A DNA stretch of 64,000 nt from Nepenthes gracilis (Eukaryota; Streptophyta; Magnoliopsida; Caryophyllales; Nepenthaceae). Location of the stretch: the NCBI GenBank assembly GCA_033239525.1, contig BSYO01000014.1, forward strand, positions 4,196,536-4,260,535, read 5' to 3'. Positions 48,201-60,900 of this stretch are shown piece by piece. Under the pieces are notes generated by a model. It did no database searches. It was given only the letters and a program-made list of their open reading frames with translations, and was not told the origin of the DNA. Within the stretch, counting starts at the first letter, position 1; each line of letters begins with the position of its first letter. The position numbers were made by a program, and so were the translations under genes.

Positions 48201-49151
48201 TTCAGAGGATAATTTTGTTGTTCTCTTACTCTATGTGGATGATATGTTGATAGTTGGGCTAATGCTTTTTGGATCACAGAGTTAAATGACAGCTTGGGAA
48301 GTCATTTACTATGAAAGATTTAGGGCCGACGAAGTAAATTTTGGGAATTAAAATTTTTTACGACCGCAAATCAAAAAAGCTATGGATATCACAAGAGAGC
48401 TATGTGGAGAAAGTGCTTTAACGTTTCAACATGGAAAAGTCAAAATTAGTGAGCACACCGTTGGCCAATCACTTCAAGTTGAGCAATTGTCAATGTCCTT
48501 CTACCGATGATGAAAAGGTATACATGAAAGGCATACCCTATTCTTCAACCGTGAGTAGCCTAATGTATGCCATGGTGTGTACGAGGCCAGATATAGCTTA
48601 TACTGTTGGAGCGGTCAGTCGATTCCTGTCAAATCCCGGTAAGGAGCATTGGTCCGCGATAAAATGGATTCTGAAGTATCTCCGAGGAACTTCTAAACTG
48701 TGTTTGTACTTTGGAAGCAACGTGCCCCTTCTTGTTGGATATACTGATGCAGATATGATGGGTGATGTCAACTCACGGAAGTCTATTTCGGGATATTTAG
48801 TTATGTTTACGAGAGGAGCTATTTTCTGGCAATCGAGATTGTAGAGGTGTGTTGCTCTCTCCACTACTGAAGCAGAATTCAATGCTATTACGGAGGCAAG
48901 CAAGGAGATGCTATGAATGAATAAATTCATTCGAAAACTTAGTCTTAAGCAGAAACGATATGTGTTGTTTTGCAATAATCAAAGTGCGATTCATCTTAGC
49001 AAGAACTCGTCTTTTCACGCCAAATCAAAGCATATCGATGTAAGGTATCAATGGGTGCGGAATATTATTGACATTGGTTTGTTGGTGCTGAAAAAGATCG
49101 GGATCGAGGAAAATGGATCGGATATGATGACCAAGGCATTACAAAAGGGGA
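45224..49151 (+). pseudogene. gag-pol of Ty1/copia element H (Tork/Tnt1-like)
   Basis: Starts ATG 45224 (MDTENKIMCLNGTNYDIWRS). Gag reaches a TAG at 45682. The zinc knuckle near 45908-45950 lacks its last Cys (CRHCGKKGHIKKHR). The protease motif is DSDAS instead of DSGA/T (46110). The integrase finger is LWHRRLSHMGEKG (46495); the core has HTDLFG, SDNGGEY and GVAERMN, so D, D and E are kept (46680-47000). RT is 47690-48430 with an intact YVDDM at 48232. RNase H is 48600-49130 (CVALSTTEAEFNAITEASKE). About eight stops and two or more frame changes. It is cut at 49151, in the last codons of RNase H, by element C. Lineage assigned from motif resemblance. Confidence 0.9.
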
Positions 49152-49579
49152 TGTAATATTCTAAATATTTTTATTATTTTAAGAAATTAAAATTTATAAA
49201 TTAAGTTTTAATAATTATTTTCAATTACTTTTAGGTTTAAATATTTAGACTATTAACTTAAATTTAGATTAGTTAGTGAGTTAGATTAAATAAATTACAA
49301 ACCAACCTAAATGAATTAATATTAGATAATCCTTGTGCATCAAAATTTATTGACTGAAAATAAAATAAATAAATAAATATACATAATTAATTAAAAGTTT
49401 AAATATTATGATAATGGTAATGAGATAATTAATATCTTTAATAACAGTAATAAATATAAATAATAATAAATATTATTAATTATTGTGAGTGATAATAACA
49501 AAATAATAAATAAAAATAAAAAATAATTATAAATATATATATATATTAATATAATATTAATATATAAAAAGAATAAGTA

Positions 49580-49584
<5 letters not shown>

Positions 49585-49614
<30 letters not shown>

Positions 49615-49760
49615 GGAAAGAATCGGGCGAAGGAAAAAGAAGAAAAGAAAAATGGGAAAGAGAAGAAAAGAAAAAAAAGGAAAGAAGAAAGAAAGAAATG
49701 AAAGAAAGAAGAAAAGAAGAAGAGAGGAGAAAGGAAGAAGAGAAGAGGAAGGAAGGGAGA
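49585..49760 (+). repeat. (AAT)n microsatellite and long purine tract in LTR C
   Basis: About ten AAT/TAA units, then nearly 150 bases of almost pure A/G. The pair recurs at 55360-55560 in the 3' LTR with a longer AAT run. Confidence 0.9.
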
Positions 49761-50499
49761 AGAGCGGCGCGGCAAGGAGGAAGGAAACCAGGCCTCAAAT
49801 GGAAACTATGCAAAACCCTAATCAATCTCTTCATTATTTAGGGAGACGTTGGTGTGGGAAGAAGGGGGAAACCCTAGTCGTGCGATTATCACTTCTGTTC
49901 CTCACCGTCACCACTGCTAATCGCTATCATGAGTTGGGCCGAAGCTGCCGCTTTTACAGTCGAAGTAGCTGTCGTTGGTTGGTGTTTCCACCATTGCCGA
50001 TTTGTACTGCCGCAGTCGTTGCCGGATGAAGAACACAAAACTGAGGCAAGAAAAACTTCTCTCTCTGGCAAGTAAAATTCCTAATTTTCGCTAGTAAATT
50101 CCTCCTTTCTTCTCATTGATGCTAATCTTCTTGTTATCATGCGATGATTTTTGGAAACCGGCTGTATTTCTGCTGTAAATGGAAATCGGTTGAGCAGAGT
50201 ATTGGCTCTGAACAGTAGGGGATTTGTTCAAGGGGATTACGCGACTATGAGGTTCGGGAAATGATGTTATTTATGCTGTATAATTGTGGCATTTCCTGTT
50301 GAATAATGAAAATTTGAGATTTTCATGGTTAATTATGGGAAGTCGAAATGGGTGAAAAGAGCAAAGCCTCTTGCTCTGCTCTTCGTGGCCGGCTAAAATG
50401 GTGAGAAAACAAAGCTCCATGCTCTGTTGGTTGATTGCTGCCGGTGTTGTGCAGGTGGAGGTCAGCACTGTGCGAGGTGTGTGGGCGGCGTATGGCAGT

Positions 50500-50905
50500 G
50501 TATACTGGCAGATTATATGCTTATAGTTATTGTGTATTGTGTATGTGTATATACGTGTATGTATCTACGTGTACATTTATATATAAAAATATGTGTATAT
50601 TTATGGTATATATATATACATATGTATATGTAAATATATTTGTATGACTGCATGCAAGTGTGCACTGTGTGCGGTGGTGTGTGTTCTACCGTGTGTGGCA
50701 ATGTGGTTGTGTGGGTTTATATGGTTGGTATATATATATATATGTACAAATACATAAATGGTATAGTGTGTGTATAATATGCGTGTGTGTACATGGCTGT
50801 GTGCAGGTGTGGGTGAATGTGTGGAGTGTGCCGCAGGTGTGTGCGCTACCGTACGGCTGTGTGTGTGTGTGTGTGTATACATATATATGTCTGTGTATAT
50901 GTAAT
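50500..50905 (+). repeat. TG/TA microsatellite tract in LTR C
   Basis: Interrupted (TG)n and (TA)n runs. This is the same slot that holds the TG/TA tract in LTR A, but the sequences are not simply copies. Confidence 0.9.
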
Positions 50906-51589
50906 TATATGTATAGTTATACTTGTATGTTTAGAAAGTATATATGATTATATAAAGGATGGTATATTTTGTTACATATTCATGGTGGTAGCAGTATACG
51001 AAGACGTACATATGTATGGAGATATGTATTTAAATGTGTAGACACGCCCGCACACACATATATAATTATACATCATATGAATATGAAAACATGGAGGTTG
51101 ATGCCAGATATTATTATATATATTCAATTGTGTATGAGTATAGATATATATTTTGAATAATAAATCTTAAAGTACGGAAAGAATTAATGGTACTTTACTA
51201 TTATGATTGAACTCTCCGCAAAATCAGTTGGAACAGCTAAATTAGATGGATAACCATGTTCTTATTCGGTAGCGATAAAATAAAATGTAATTTATGGCCT
51301 TAGAATTAACAATTGGTATAGCGGGAGAGCCGATTATAATCAAATATAACATTTAAGATTAGTCGGTCGAATATTCTAAACTTCCTTCGAATTGCCCCTA
51401 TTCCCGTGGTGATTGATTTTGTGTTGGTTTTGATCGTGTGTGTATATTTTTTTGGCACTCTATGGATAAGTAAAGGAGAGTGTATTAAGACTTTACAGTA
51501 ATCGGGCGTATGGGAGTCGGTGGGACCGTAGAGTTGTCTATACTTTTCCAATACTGATTCCATTCCGGAGGTTGTGGTCCTTGATATTA

Positions 51590-52130
51590 AGGAGGAATGC
51601 TTATAATCTAGTGACCATCGTAGAGAATGATATCTGGGATATCATTGGCGAGGGTATTGGATATGGTATGAGCATGCTACGGGTATAATCTCTGAGAGGA
51701 CTGTAGGGATAGTGGGGATACCATGGATGACCTCGTTGTATTACCCAACCATTGGGGGTATAAATACACGGCATTTGGTTCACTATGGTAGAATAAGGTT
51801 CAAGAAGATTCTTATTATCTCGTACAGTGGTAACTTCAAATTGAGCTAATATTTCGATTCTTGTTATCTCGTATAGTTAGTCGAGAGGGATGCTTATAAC
51901 TTAGGGTCTATCGTAGAGGATGATATCTGGGATATCATTGGTGAGGGGTATCGAAAATGGTATGAGCATGCTACGGGTACAGCCTCTAGGGGGACTGTAA
52001 GGATAGTAGGGATACTATGGATACCATGTAACCTCATGGTACTTACCCATCCGTCGAGTGCGTAAATATGCGACCTTTGGTCCACTATGGTAGAATAAGG
52101 TTCCTAAAGACTGTTGTCGTTCATACAATT
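51590..52130 (+). repeat. 293-bp tandem duplication in LTR C
   Basis: Two units with TATCTGGGATATCATTGG anchors at 51631 and 51924, both with GGTATGAGCATGCTACGGGT and CACTATGGTAGAATAAGGTT. LTR A has a single, diverged version (TGATGAGCATGCTCGGGAGG near 4620). Confidence 0.9.
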
Positions 52131-52748
52131 ATGTCATCGTATTGAGCTGATGATCGGATTCGACGGAATCCATATTGCTTCCTTGATACTTAGCCATTCA
52201 CGTGGCCTTCGGGTTGTGGACACGACATGTTATTGAGTCTCGGACAGTAGTTGATATATTACCTGCTATTATTAATTTTATTTATTATTTTATTATTCGG
52301 GATGTTTAATTATACTCATCTATTGTTGATTATATTTATTTGCTAGGCATTCGACTCACTCTTGTATTTTATTAGCTCCAGATTAGATAGGTTGATATCA
52401 GGATCAAGAAGATCACGTGACTTTTAGGTAGCCACAAGATAGAGGCGACATCAGAGTTCGAGGTTCTCCAAATGGGGATTTAAGATTTTTTATTTAGTTA
52501 TTGTTCGACTTGTGTTAGATTTTTTATGAGTATTGATATCTTGAGGCATCGATATCATTTATTGAAGTTATTATTATTGTTAATATGGATGTTTAATTTA
52601 TGATGCATTTATGAGGATCGTTGATAATGTTTTGATGATGTTGAGTTAATTAATGATGTGTAATTTTTAAAATTTGGGATGATTTGAGACTTTCACCGTG
52701 ATCGTCCTGGTCGGGTTAGAGAATCCAAGCTCGAGTCGTCACAACTAA

Positions 52749-52759
52749 TGGTATCAGAG
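52749..52759 (+). promoter_or_regulatory. primer-binding site of element C
   Basis: TGGTATCAGAG, matching initiator-Met tRNA, five bases after the LTR end. Confidence 0.85.
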
Positions 52760-54820
52760 AATTAAGGTTCTGTGTGAATACTTGATGATTTTTAAAATTG
52801 ATAATGGATGAGGATGTTAGGCGAATTAATGTTATTTGAGGTCTTAGATTTATTTTATAAGTCGGAGTAGAGAATAGTATGTATTTTAGAGGAATTTTGG
52901 GGCTTGATATTTTGGAAGTTCTGATTCACTAAGTGGTTCGAGAACTTGAGATATCAGTAATTGTTTTGAGTCGAAGAGAATTTTATAGAATTTTTTTAGG
53001 ACTTAGAAAATCGTTAGTGATTCTGAGTCGTGAAATTTATCCTATATTTTGGGTTTAGGGTCTAAGATATTTTGGAATCAGGAGTAAATGGGTGGGCCAG
53101 AGTATTAGTATAGGTTAAGTTCTAAATTTTTTATTTTTGCCTGTTGCCGAGACAATAAAATTCGAGCACGGGAGACTCCTGTAAAACTTATAATGGCATT
53201 AATACAAAGTAACTCATCCCACGGCACAAGCTCTCAACATCTTGACTTGCGAATCTTAGGCGGTGAATGCGCAAACTTCTATAGTTCAGCTATTCGGAAG
53301 AAGAGGACCACCAAAAAAATCTATTGTTGTAGATTTCAAGATCGGACCATCACCTTTTTCTTAATGGATAAGCGACAAAAATTAGCAGGTTCTTTGTAAC
53401 CTAGGACAATGCATTGTGCATTGTTGTATGCCAAAGAAGAAGCCGACTCCGTTCGACCGACGAAAATCGTAGAGTCAAGTAGAGCTTTCACCATTCCCAA
53501 TCAAAAGAGTTTCGACTCCGACCATTGTAGTGTGGCACGTCAACCGTATACTCTTGGAAGATTTAGGGCTCTTACGTGTACATCAGAGTGGGATGAATTA
53601 TCAAATAGATGTGTTATTATCAACTCGAAGATTCTCAAATGCGTAACGACTATATTGTTGGTACAAGCACCGTATAGAAGATCAACCTCTTTATTGAGCT
53701 AACTTGGATAATCACATCGATTTCAAAGGCCTTATATGATGGCATTTGCGAAACTTAAAGAATTAAAGTTGCAATCGAAACGGCGGTCGTATTTGATCAT
53801 CATGAAGCAAAATCATTTACCCTGGAAGAATTTAAGGCATGACAGTGGTTTGTTGAAGAAATGATGTTCTAAAATCTTCATCTGGGGAGATAGTAGTATT
53901 TGTTTTAAATAGTTACAGTGGACAAATTAGAAAAAAAAATCGACTCATATAAGAAAGTATATCGCAACTTGAGTTTGAAAACCGATATTAGTAATTAGAG
54001 GGAAATATTTATCAATAGGCTCGGATTGAATATTATAATAAAATGATGATACAATTTAAATTTTTAATACACTTAATGAGCGTTCAATTTTAATATTAAA
54101 GTTCCATTAGAAAAAAAAAAACATTGAGGCCCGGATTCCTTGGTGCCCTTTTCCCACTTGTCCTCGTCATTGTAGCATCAGATATCCCATTCTAACGAGT
54201 ACTTGGTTACCTATATCTTTTCTATTATTATTGTATATGTGCTATCAAACTTATCATTATCACTAGTACCCCTTGATAAATTATTTTGATACTTCATGCA
54301 CTATGCTGAATTTTAAAATTTGACATTCTTATTTCAGTATTATTTAACCTTCCATCATACTCACTGTAATATCTAACTAGAATTTTTCATATGAATTTTT
54401 ATTCAACTTCGAATATAATATCCCGACCTTTTTGTTTAAATTATTCCTTTAAATGTCCGGATGAACTTATCCCAATATCATAAATTTGTTTATTAACTCT
54501 TATAACTATAAAAATTAATTTTTATCCTGTAAATATATAGAATTAACATGACATATGAAAATAATAGATAATAATAATAGTAATAGAATAAATGAGAAAA
54601 AGTAATAACTAGTATCAAATATTTATGGGCAATAACTTCAAAAATAAGCAGTAGAAAATACAATGTGCTGAGTATTAATATAGAATCAATTAACCTAAGT
54701 TACTAAGATGGAACTGCAGTATCCCAGAGAAAATTGTTTGGACAAAATGAAAATATTGTATACATGATTTATTTTGAGATTTATTAGGACATGGGTTTAA
54801 ATTAATTAAGGACTTGATGA

Positions 54821-54855
<35 letters not shown>

Positions 54856-54910
54856 CGGGCGAAAGAATTGGAAGAAAAATATAGAGATAAAATGTCCGAT
54901 GAGTATGTTA
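52760..54910 (+). other. 2.2-kb interior of element C without recognisable coding
   Basis: Far too short for gag-pol. The frames of 68 and 97 codons (53193-53399, 53409-53702) show no gag, protease, RT or integrase motif. A (TA)n(TG)n microsatellite lies at 54818-54855. C must rely on proteins from elsewhere to move. Confidence 0.65.
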
Positions 54911-54946
54911 ATTTTTGAGGACGAAAAACTTTTAACGGGGAAAGAT
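54911..54946 (+). promoter_or_regulatory. 3' hairpin and polypurine tract of element C
   Basis: TTTTTGAGGACGAAAAA can form a stem around AGGA. The purine-rich AACGGGGAAAGA and the LTR start (TGTAATATTC, 54947) follow. Confidence 0.75.
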
Positions 54947-55695
54947 TGTAATATTCTAAATATTTTTATTATTTTAAGAAATTAAAATTGATAAATTAAG
55001 TTTTAATAATTATTTTTAATTACTTTTAGGTTTAAATATTTAGACTATTAACTTAAATTTAGATTAGTTAATGACTTATATTAAATTAATTACAAACCAA
55101 CCTAAATGAATTAATATTAGATAATCCTTGTGTATCAAAATTTATTGACTGAAAATAAAATAAATAAATAAATATATAGATATAATTAATTAAAATTTTA
55201 AATATTATGGCTAGGGTAATGAGATAATTAATATCTTTAATAACAGTAATAAAAAGAAATAATAATAAATATTATTAATTATAGTAAGTGATAATAATAA
55301 AATAATAAATAATTATAAATATATATTAATATAATATTAATATATAAAAAGAATAAGTAAATAATAATAATAATAATAATAACAATAATAATAATAATAA
55401 TAATAATAATCCGGCAAAGAAAAAAGAAAGAAAGAAAAGAAAAAGGGGAAAGAGAAGAAAAGAAAAAAAAAGAAAACAAGAAAGAAAGAAATGAAAGAAA
55501 GAAGAAAGGAAGAAGAGAGGAAAAAGGAAGAAGAGAAGAGAAAGGAAGGGAGAAGAGAAAAGAGCAGCGCGGCAAGGAGGAAGGAAATCAGGCCTCAAAT
55601 GAAAACTCGGCAAAACCCTAATCGATCGCTTTATTATTTAGGGACAAGTTGGTGTGGGAAGAAGGAGGAAACCCTAGTCGTGCGATCATCGCTTC
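54947..55695 (+). mobile_element. 3' LTR of element C, left part
   Basis: Collinear with 49152-49900: same start, AT-rich region, AAT array and purine tract. It stops at ATCATCGCTTC, where element D is inserted. It resumes at 63937. Confidence 0.9.
55691..55695. repeat. target site duplication of element D (left)
   Basis: GCTTC, repeated at 63932-63936. C's uninterrupted 5' LTR reads CACTTCTGTTCC at the matching place. Confidence 0.95.
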
Positions 55696-56337
55696 TGTGA
55701 TATTTCGGATCCCAATTGGATTATTTTAATATTAATTGTGATTTTTGGGTATTTCGGACGTGGTGAAAATAAATTAAAATATTATGAAATTTTCGGAAAT
55801 GATCGGAAGGAAGAAGAGAGGAAGATCGGGCGCGGCGCAGTGACCGGCGGCTGGTGGTGGCGCTGCGGACGGTCGACGGGTGTGAGCCGTCGTTGGCGGC
55901 GGTTTGTGGTGCGTCGGTGGCGGTGTTCGTGAGAAGCCATCGGCCGGGCTGTGGTTGTTGACGGCATTTGCGCCGGGCGTCGGTGGTCGACGGCGATTCT
56001 TTAGTGGCCGTGGGTGGAACGACGGTGGGCTGGGAGAATCGCGGTAGCGAATCGTACAGTGAGGAAGGCGACGGCGAAAATCGTTCGAGGAGAGAGAGGA
56101 CGGCGAAAAGTTGCAGCGAGAGAGAAACGGCACGGCCGCGTCGACGGTGGCCGGGTGAGGCGGAGGAGGCCGGCGACGGCCACGTGAGGAGGTGTGGTGG
56201 CGAACAGCGGCAGCGGAGCTGCCGGCGGCTGGCCGGAGGTGCGCACGGAGGAGAGAGGAAGAGGACGGTGGCGGGAGAGAAATGCCCGACGAGTGCTTCG
56301 GGACATCATTTCTTCAGATCTCAGAAATGATGTTAAG

Positions 56338-57498
56338 GCAAGTATCCTCTAGCCCTATTCTTGGTCTCGATTTAATTTCCGATGCATTTTGACTCGCCGG
56401 AGATTTTACTAACGTGCATGTATTTTTAAATACCTCAATTTATCAATTGTATACATGCATGTATGTTTTATTGGTCAGGCGGTGGTTTTGTACTTGTATT
56501 TATGATTTGGAGGGGTTTTGGACACCTTGATTTATATATATGTATGTTTGGTATCCGTATATTGTGGAACCATGACCTCCAGCCTTGCACTAACCATGCA
56601 TGCTGCCGGGGTGGGATCACTACGTGATCCGAGGCACTCGGCTACTTCCGCCGTAAGGAAGATGAGGTATCACATACTCCGCCGTAAGGAAGATGAGGAT
56701 TGGCTACTCCTAGCCATAAGGAAGATGAGGTATCGCCCCACCGTATATTTAATTGAGAACCATCGTAAGGAATTGACGGAAAATTAATGTATTCGGACGT
56801 CCTAATATATAATAAAAACTTGAGGTTGCACCCAAAGCCGCGGGTGGTAAAACATAGTGAGCAAGTTCCTTATCTATGGGAGACAGAGTACATGGATGGC
56901 CTTGAGCCACCGCCTAATTCGTAGCCGATATAGCCGTGGTTACCTGGGCGAGGGTAACCCTTCCTCAAGTTGGTATCATTGATCTTTGGTTCCTCCGATT
57001 TCGCATGCTTTGTATTTCTCGCACGATTCGGGTGTAAGGTGATTTGAGAACGGGGTTTTGGCCCACGATGGGCGATAGGAATGTCTCGCACGTGCCGACG
57101 TGATAAACCCTAACGTGTTTTGATTTATGTTTTAGTTCCTATGGTTTTCTCTTGATTTCGCATTATGAGTTTTAGATCCTGACGACCTGTGATGTGTCTC
57201 CACGTGGATGTGGTGACGGGTTGGACGACGATGACTCTCGGGATCATATGATATGATATCGCCTATGAGGTTTTACCGATCGTGATTTATATGATTTTGT
57301 CCCGAGGGACGAGTTAATGCGACGACGATTTAGTAGACGACATCTCCTCGATTTTCGGGGATTTCACTGACATGATGTTTCTGCTTTTACGTGATTGCTT
57401 TATGCGATATCCCCTGCTCCCCGATTTATGTACTGTTTTGTACGATTCTTGATACTTGCCGAGCTCTCTGGCTCACGTTTCATGTTTTATCCCTTCAG
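56338..57498 (+). other. putative GC-AG intron in D's 5' LTR
   Basis: TTAAG|GCAAGTATCC at the donor. CTGGCTCACG, then TGTTTTATCCCTTCAG at the acceptor. The possible branch adenine is about 23 bases from the AG. Confidence 0.5.
56638..56735 (+). repeat. 32-bp tandem repeat in D's 5' LTR
   Basis: About three units built on CCGTAAGGAAGATGAGGTAT with GGCTACT-type spacers. The 3' LTR has about four. Confidence 0.85.
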
Positions 57499-57906
57499 AC
57501 TAGTGGCATGGATACGCTACAGGAGCTCGGACGTGATCGGGCTCGGATATTCCTTTTCGCGAGTGGAGATATTACATTTGGTATATTTCCGATCTCGAGG
57601 ATACGTTATGGTTATTGTGTATGGCCGGATGGTGCCTTGATCATTGTATGCAAAATATTGGAGTTATTGCATTATGTGGATGAGTTGTTGTAAATTTGGA
57701 TACCTCCCTTGCGATTATGGTCAAGAAAGTCATGTATTATTTGTCCCATTCATCCTCCGATGAGATCTTGTGCGGGTTTTATTTATATTGGGTCCCGCAT
57801 ATGTTTGATAGTCACATCCGGATGGGTTATTGTTGTTGATGGAAATCTTATTATTGATTTTATTTTTTTGACCTGCGTATATTGTGGTCTCGGGTCGTGA
57901 CAGCTG

Positions 57907-57917
57907 TGGTATCAGAG
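57907..57917 (+). promoter_or_regulatory. primer-binding site of element D
   Basis: TGGTATCAGAG, four bases after the LTR end; initiator-Met type. Confidence 0.9.
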
Positions 57918-60900
57918 AAAAGATCGCATGGAGAGGTGATTTTGGGTCATCTCGGATAAGAAACTGATTGAATATCTGGCATGATAAGTGTAGCCTTTAG
58001 TAAAGAATGGAAGTTTGGGTCGTAAATGTTTGAATTCGACTCGGAAAGTCGATTATTTGGCTGTGTTGAGTTACGCGAGCGATGTTTTGAATGTTTCTGT
58101 TTAGCAGCCAGATGAGAATTTGGTTGCTTTATGAAGGATGGTTTGTTGTAGGCAAGAAGGAGAGTCCTTCGAATGATTAAATGTGAGTCGATTTGAAAAT
58201 TTTGGGATGTTTAATCTCAATTAAGGTTTAGATTGAACTTCAGAAAGTGGAGGAGGTGTTCGAGGTTTCTGGCAGTTCAAATGAAGTTTGGTCTTTTGCG
58301 CATAAGTTAGAGAGTGAGGCAAGCCAGTGGTAGGCTTCTCAGTGCCATATTCCACTTCTTGAGATGTTTTTGTGGAAGCTATTTTGGGAGTCATTCTCTG
58401 TTTGGCATTCGCAATAGTAAGGAAGGTGAATTTTGTTGATGAAATCACAGAAATAAGTCTGTTGCCTTTGAGCTCGTATGTAATTGTTCTATACGTTTCT
58501 AATTTCAAAATGAGCTTTGAGGATGTTTACCCCTAATGGGTGAACCTTTGATCTGTTAAGATTGTAGATTTTGATATCCGATCTGGGTTTGTAAATATCA
58601 ATGATTGATTGACCTGATTTTATTTGATGAACCGGACTTTAATGTGATATTAGAGGTGATTTGGTTGGCAAGTCATTACATTAATGTAAACGATTTCGGT
58701 AAGAAGATTTTGATTCTTAATATGGGTTGTGAATTTTGAATTTGAGGAAGAGCTGATCGAGAGGTGATGAAATTGGTATCATTGTGCTTGCAAGTTAATT
58801 AATGAGAATGTGTGCCAAGTTTAGTTGGCATATGTGGCCATATCTGAGAGTCGTTATGTGGTCATAAAAAGTTTTCTGGTTGTATGGTAATTCGAGGCTA
58901 TTTCTTGAGGAGATGATTAGCTTGAATTGTATTTTAATTGATAGTTGAGGTTGTTGAGGTTATGTCAGGAGTGACATCGATTTTGAGGACCTTGCATAGA
59001 GTCGATGAGGCATTGGTTGAGTGCCTTGCCGTGGGTTGTTAAATGCTTTTGGGATAAGCGTGATGAATTTATGAGGTTATCTATAAATTATTGAAATTTA
59101 ATTCGTTTGGGAAATGAATCATTTGATAAACGAATGTTAGGAAGTGGTAGGTGATTTGTTTGATCAATGGTTGGTACTCGATGTTTTGTAAATCGATCTG
59201 TACTTGGAGTATTGTCAATTAAGGATATCGGGAGAATATACCCGAGGTTACCTTCAAGATAAAGGTGCGCCGTTGTGAGCTTCGTGGCATTTTGAGGTTA
59301 GTAATTTTGTTGGCATCTTTTGTAGGTCGATGAATCTTATGATCTTTGGCCGTATTTTGATCTATTTGTGATGGATTCATTAATGATGTTTTTATTTGTT
59401 CGAGAGAATTTATGTGGGGTATGAGTTCCGTTTGAGGACCTGTCCATGGTTGTAAAGGGTAGTTTGTGGTTTGCCCACCGAGGACATGCGAGTTGGTTGT
59501 AAGTAGTGTTACTTGGGCGTGTTGTTTCTTCGATGGCATGTTTGTATATTTACAAAAGATTGAAGCGGTGACCGGTTGGGAAATGCCATCATTTGTTGCG
59601 AAGGTGCGTGATTTCTTGAGTCTGCTTAAATCTGTTAAGCGATTTGTCGAGGATTCCTTGAGAATCATAGCGTCCGTGGGACATTGGGCTTAGTAGCTAT
59701 CAGTGTTCGTTGGAATGATGAGTATAAGGGGAGCTTTCTAGAAATAAAGGACGTATTGTCTGTAAAGTTGATTTGGTTGATCCCCGATGGATTAAGGTTA
59801 ATCTATGGTAGGTTGTGATGTTCTCGAGGAAGATTTGAGGTTGTGTTCCGATGTAGCTTGGGTGATTGCCTATGGGTTACGGGCCGGCTGAAAGTCTATG
59901 ATCAAGGTTACTCCACTTATGGCTTGGAGTTAGCACTTGAGGTATTTGCTTTGAAAGTGATGTATTTGGATGGAAAGTTAGTTTATCGGTATGCTAATGA
60001 GATAATGAGGATGTATGATATTTCCGTTTGAGGTTTCAATTGTGATCGATGTCGTGGTCGAATTTTGAGGTAGGCTCGTATGAGAAATTGAACTCCTAGT
60101 CGAAATTTGTTATAGCGATAATTCGCAATCGGTGATCAATCCGAATAGTGCAAAGAGAAGCATGTGGTCCGTAGCCTTTGGTCATGAGATTCGATTTGGA
60201 TCCTTAGAGAATTTGATTTGAATGTCGGTTTGAGGACTTTGATTTGGTGGTGGTTTTTGTTGAGTCCTGTGATGTTGGAGAAGTAGCGGCTTTGATTTGA
60301 TTGGTCTGAAATCTCACGGAGTAGAAGGAGATTTTGTCGACGAAGGAGTAGGTAGGTGGATCTATTCTCAGCCTATGCGTATGTTGTCTAGGATCAGAGT
60401 TGTATTAAAAGTTTGTGCTGCAATGTCTTCTGTCTTCATTTTGAGCGGAGAAGTCAGAGAGTTATCGGTGAGTAACCCCCCGCCAAGAGTGGGCTCAATG
60501 AAGTTCTTTCAAGGGAAGATGCTTTTGTGAAGATCGGCGAAGATCCTTTTGTTCGAGCGGTCATGAAGTTGGACGCAATCAAAGCCGAGTCTCGGTGGAT
60601 GGATGAAAGCTCGCGAGCGCGTCAAGGTTGTCGGCAGAATGAGTGGAGTTGCAGTGGTCTAAGTTTATAAGGAACCTCGAAGATGCTCTATCAGGCGGAG
60701 TGGCGAGTTGATCGTAAGGCCTCGTGCTTGAAGGAAGAAATCAAGAAGAAGCCTTCGAGATTTTGTTTTGGTCCGCGTTGACAAATGAGAAATCTTGTGG
60801 CATCTTGATGTTGATGGATGAGTTGATGAAGCCGGTTCCTTTGCTTACCGATCGTAAAGTCATTGTTGAGTCCGGTCACGACATATTATCAAGATGAGAA

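Larger units (their letters stand above)
50068..52381 (+). other. putative GC-AG intron inside LTR C
   Basis: The donor is CTG|GCAAGTAA at 50068 (alternative GAG|GCAAGA at 50046). The acceptor side is TTCGACTCACTC, a T-rich stretch and AGCTCCAG ending at 52381. Length is 2314 bases. It is homologous in plan to LTR A. Confidence 0.45.
49152..52743 (+). mobile_element. 5' LTR of gypsy element C (3.6 kb)
   Basis: Begins TGTAATATTCTAAAT inside copia H and ends GAGTCGTCACA, followed after five bases by a primer site. Order: AT-rich start; TATA-like TTAATATATAAAAAG (49555-49570); an (AAT)n microsatellite; a 150-base purine tract; CpG-bearing leader; GC-type donor (50068); TG/TA repeats (50500-50900); a 293-bp duplication (51590-52130); acceptor (52381). 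It matches the 3' copy (54947-55695) closely over the compared part, roughly 95% by eye. GGGGA (49147-49151) is the expected target duplication. Confidence 0.85.
55696..57902 (+). mobile_element. 5' LTR of gypsy element D (2.2 kb)
   Basis: From TGTGATATTTCGGATCC to GGGTCGTGACA. Compared with the 3' LTR it lacks about 197 bases (61598-61794 there), including the TATA box, so its promoter is probably dead. It has a CpG-rich leader (55830-56290), GC-type donor (56338), about three copies of a 32-bp repeat (56638-56735), the GTACATGGATGG block (56888-56899) and acceptor (57498). Long frames on both strands of the leader come from GC richness. Confidence 0.9.

Noticed and set aside
49406..49834. 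142-codon minus-strand Leu/Phe/Tyr-rich frame resembling membrane segments
   Set aside because: Complement of the AAT microsatellite and purine tract in LTR C.
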